From: Streptomyces sp. WZ.A104
GTDB lineage: Bacteria; Actinomycetota; Actinomycetes; Streptomycetales; Streptomycetaceae
Direction: 5' to 3'
DNA length: 64,000 nucleotides
NCBI RefSeq assembly: GCF_002382885.1
Contig: NZ_NWVL01000004.1
Span: forward strand, 116,270 to 180,269
Both the position numbers and the translations under genes were made by a program. Positions 62,047 through 64,000 of this stretch are shown piece by piece. How positions within the stretch are numbered: the first letter of the stretch is position 1; each line of letters begins with the position of its first letter. Under the pieces are notes generated by a model. It saw only the letters and a list, made by a program, of their open reading frames with translations, did not search any database and was not told where the DNA came from.

Positions 62047-63003
62047 ATGGCGACGCCGGAGTTCCGCCCCACGCATGTCGTCCCGCGGGACGGGCTGCCG
62101 GCCTGGGAGGCGCCCGACGTCTCCCGGCCCACCGACCCTCTGGACGCCCTGCTTCCGGTGCAGCTGCTGGACCGGCGCGGGGACTGGGCGTACGTCGGCT
62201 GTTCCAACGGCTGGTCGGCGTGGGTCGACGGACGGCTCCTCGTCTCCGTGCCGCAGACACCCCCGGCCCCCGGGCAGCCGCTCGCCCGCACCGCGGACCC
62301 GCGGCCGCTGCTGGCGAGGACGGAGGAGTCGCTGAGCGAGTACCGCCGCGCGGCCCAGGACCTGGCCGAGGGCCGCAGCGACGGTGAAGCCTTCCGGCAG
62401 CGGACGCGGGGGCGGCGGGTGGGGGTGGTCGTGGACGGGGAGTCGGTGTGGCTGTACGACGCGGAGCACGAGCGGTGGGTGTTCTGCGACGGGACGCAAC
62501 TGAGTACGTATGCGGCGCAGTCGGGGCCGGGGGCGAGCCAGGAGGGCGCGGGCCGGGAGGGTGCGGCTCCGGAGGGGGCGCGCGGTGCGGGAGCGCGCGG
62601 TGCGGGAGCGAGACCGGAGGGCGCGGGCCATGCGGCGGCGGGCCAGGCCCGTGACGGCGGCGACCTCGGGGCCCATCCCGCCGAGGACGGCCCCGAGCCT
62701 ACGCGCGTGGTTCTCGCGGAAGGCCCCGAAGCGGCTCGCGTCGTTTCGGCGGACGGACCCGAGCCCACCCGCGTGGTTCCAGCCGAGGGGCCCGAACCCA
62801 CCCGCGTCGTACCCCCCGAAGGCCCCGAGCCCACCCGCGTAGTCCCAGCCGACGCTCCCGACCCCACCGACGTCGTCCCGGCCGAGGGGCCCGAACCCAC
62901 CCGCGTCGTACCCCCAGACGCCCCCGAACCCACCCGGGCGGCCCCCGTAGCCGGGGCCGACGAGCCGCGTGGTGGCGGGGCGTCGGGGAACGCAGGGCGG
63001 TGA
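62047..63003 (+). CDS. SH3-like domain protein with Thr-rich 11-residue repeats
   Basis: This 318-residue protein of unrecognised family has an N-terminal domain (residues 30-75) with DWAYVGCSNGWSAWVDG, SH3-like. A second charged segment includes VVVDGESVWLYDAEHERW. Residues 165-205 are Gly/Ala/Arg-rich. The C-terminal third is eight 11-residue repeats of the type GPEPTRVVPAE. It lies 9 bases after the FHA transporter and 6 bases before a kinase gene, so the three are one operon. The Thr+3 Val pattern fits FHA-ligand preference, suggesting it is phosphorylated and docked. Confidence 0.8.
   Translation: MATPEFRPTHVVPRDGLPAWEAPDVSRPTDPLDALLPVQLLDRRGDWAYVGCSNGWSAWVDGRLLVSVPQTPPAPGQPLARTADPRPLLARTEESLSEYRRAAQDLAEGRSDGEAFRQRTRGRRVGVVVDGESVWLYDAEHERWVFCDGTQLSTYAAQSGPGASQEGAGREGAAPEGARGAGARGAGARPEGAGHAAAGQARDGGDLGAHPAEDGPEPTRVVLAEGPEAARVVSADGPEPTRVVPAEGPEPTRVVPPEGPEPTRVVPADAPDPTDVVPAEGPEPTRVVPPDAPEPTRAAPVAGADEPRGGGASGNAGR
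62689..62952 (+). repeat. Eight 33-bp repeats encoding GPEPTRVVPAE-type units
   Basis: Eight consecutive 11-residue units. Seven carry a Thr in the PTRVV-type position (PTDVV and PTRAA are variants); the second has PEAARVV and lacks it. DNA-level similarity between units is high, so the array is probably recent and variable between strains. Confidence 0.88.
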
Positions 63004-63009
63004 CCGCCG

Positions 63010-64000
63010 ATGACGCCTCCGCCTCCGCCCCCGTCGCACGACGCCGCGTTGCCCACCGGGCGGGACGACGATCTCGTCGGCAAGCGGATCGCGGGCTACC
63101 TCGTGGAGGCCGAGGTCGGCCGGGGCGGTATGGCGGTCGTGTACCGGGCCAGAGACCTGCGGCTGGATCGGACCGTCGCGCTGAAGCTGCTCGCGCCGGA
63201 ACTGGCCCGCAACGACACCTTCCGGCAGCGGTTCACTCACGAGTCGCGGGTGGCGGCCGCGATCGACCATCCCCACATCGTGCCGGTGTTCGAGGCGGGT
63301 GAGACCGAGGGCTTGCTCTACATCGCCATGCGCTATGTCGCGGGCGCCGATCTGCGTGTCCTCATCGACCGGCGCGGGCCGCTGGACCTGACGGCCGCCG
63401 TCCGGATCGGCGCGCAGGTCGCCTCCGCACTCGACGCGGCCCATGACCACGACCTGGTGCACCGGGATGTGAAGCCGGGGAACATCCTGGTGGCGGCGGG
63501 TACCGACAGCGACCATCCGGAGCACGTGTACCTCACCGACTTCGGGCTGACGAAGAAGTCCCTGTCGCTGACCGGGTTCACCACGGTCGGCCAGTTCGTC
63601 GGCACCCTCGACTACGTGGCACCGGAACAGATCTCGGGGCGGCCCGTCGACGGACGGTGCGACGTGTACAGCCTCGCCTGCGTCGTCCAGGAGACCCTGA
63701 CCGGAGCGCCCCCCTTCCAGCGGGACGACGACATGGCCCTGTTGTGGGCTCATCAGTACGATCCTCCGCCCCCGCCGAGCGGGCTGCGGTCCGGTCTTCC
63801 GGCTGCCATCGACGGCGTGCTGGCGAAGGCGCTCGCCAAGGCACCGGATGACCGTTACGAGACCTGTCTGCGGTTCGTCGCCGCGCTGCGGGCCGCGGCG
63901 GCCGGCATCGGGCCCGGGCAGCACGCGCCGACCCGGGTGGACGTGCGGGCCGGTTCGTGGTCGGCGGCCTCCGCGCCGCCGCCCCGGCCGCCGCGCTGGG
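63010..64000 (+). CDS. Serine/threonine protein kinase (PknB-type), truncated by window edge
   Basis: The first 330 codons of a eukaryotic-type kinase are visible. The Gly-loop is VGRGGMAVVYRA near residue 38, the ATP lysine is in VALKLL, the catalytic loop HRDVKPGN near residue 155, DFGLTKK near residue 180 and VAPEQ near residue 207. The activation loop SLSLTGFTTVGQFVG has several Ser/Thr residues. After the kinase domain the sequence turns Pro/Ala-rich with APTRVDV, itself a possible phosphosite. It is probably the kinase that phosphorylates the Thr-repeat protein and the FHA transporter. Confidence 0.93.
   Translation, partial: MTPPPPPPSHDAALPTGRDDDLVGKRIAGYLVEAEVGRGGMAVVYRARDLRLDRTVALKLLAPELARNDTFRQRFTHESRVAAAIDHPHIVPVFEAGETEGLLYIAMRYVAGADLRVLIDRRGPLDLTAAVRIGAQVASALDAAHDHDLVHRDVKPGNILVAAGTDSDHPEHVYLTDFGLTKKSLSLTGFTTVGQFVGTLDYVAPEQISGRPVDGRCDVYSLACVVQETLTGAPPFQRDDDMALLWAHQYDPPPPPSGLRSGLPAAIDGVLAKALAKAPDDRYETCLRFVAALRAAAAGIGPGQHAPTRVDVRAGSWSAASAPPPRPPRW

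Noticed and set aside
60358..63924. A 1188-codon open frame on the minus strand opposite the FHA transporter and kinase
   Set aside because: It mirrors the third-position GC of the plus-strand genes, has no family motifs and no ribosome site. The plus-strand genes carry full domain motifs.
1..64000. CRISPR arrays, tRNA genes, insertion sequences or prophage genes
   Set aside because: I found no spaced direct repeats, no tRNA cloverleaf with a CCA-type end, and no transposase or integrase motifs. The short tandem repeats noted are not spaced like CRISPR.

Overview
The window is high-GC actinobacterial DNA and almost certainly comes from a Streptomyces chromosome. The supporting signs are strong third-position GC in every real gene, ATGA/GTGA stop-start overlaps, GTG and TTG starts, DmdR/IdeR-type iron boxes, a DasR-like operator, a coelichelin-type siderophore locus and an rppA gene (THN synthase) with its partner P450. 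I see no tRNA or rRNA gene, CRISPR array, insertion sequence or replication origin. The gene at each edge is cut off.

Region 1 (1-10005) is an iron-regulated hydroxamate siderophore cluster in coelichelin (cch) order. On the minus strand it runs NRPS cchH (5' end only), exporter cchG, binding lipoprotein cchF, ATPase cchE, permeases cchD and cchC, and ornithine N-monooxygenase cchB. The formyltransferase cchA is divergent. Iron boxes precede cchH, cchF, cchE and the cchB/cchA divide. Region 2 (10006-14192) holds a membrane-anchored AA10 polysaccharide monooxygenase with a DasR-like site upstream, followed by a three-gene cluster A-I (metal-type) ABC transporter that ends in a perfect 26-bp hairpin. 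Region 3 (14288-26073) holds a CoA ligase, a family III CoA-transferase and a divergent acyl-CoA dehydrogenase. It continues with a divergent GH88-like protein plus MFS transporter, the dihydroxyacetone kinase operon dhaKLM, a NUDIX protein, and an antibiotic-resistance-type ABC-F gene preceded by a nine-codon, apparently leaderless leader ORF (MGSYYYFR).

Region 4 (26244-39012) holds a SpoIIE-type phosphatase, a GNAT protein and a SigB-family sigma factor. Next is a carnitine-catabolism operon (BKACE, carnitine dehydrogenase, betainyl-CoA thioesterase) behind an XRE-TetR fusion regulator and a 50-bp perfect palindrome. It ends with corrinoid salvage: cbiZ, and btuFCD under a cobalamin riboswitch, with a PRC-barrel/DUF2382 stress-type protein between them.

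Region 5 (39151-49621) opens with an 8 x 8-bp tandem repeat and a compact five-gene type II condensation operon (KAS III, KAS, acyl-CoA oxidase, ACP, KAS) that has no ketoreductase, dehydratase or thioesterase. It continues with an ArsR-MFS-sugar kinase operon and a divergent PadR/SnoaL pair sharing a 36-bp palindrome. Region 6 (49647-58977) carries a binding-protein-like protein without a signal peptide, a secreted metzincin, a YihY membrane protein, a cupin, a subtilisin, and the P450-rppA pigment operon. It closes with a decayed three-gene cluster in which an isochorismatase sits between two broken genes. Region 7 (58989-64000) holds a hotdog thioesterase and an apparent phosphosignalling module: a double-FHA ABC transporter, a protein with eight 11-residue Thr-containing repeats, and a Ser/Thr kinase truncated by the window edge.

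The leads I rate highest are the kinase / Thr-repeat / FHA-transporter set, the minimal KAS-KAS-oxidase-ACP operon, and the MGSYYYFR leader of the ABC-F gene.
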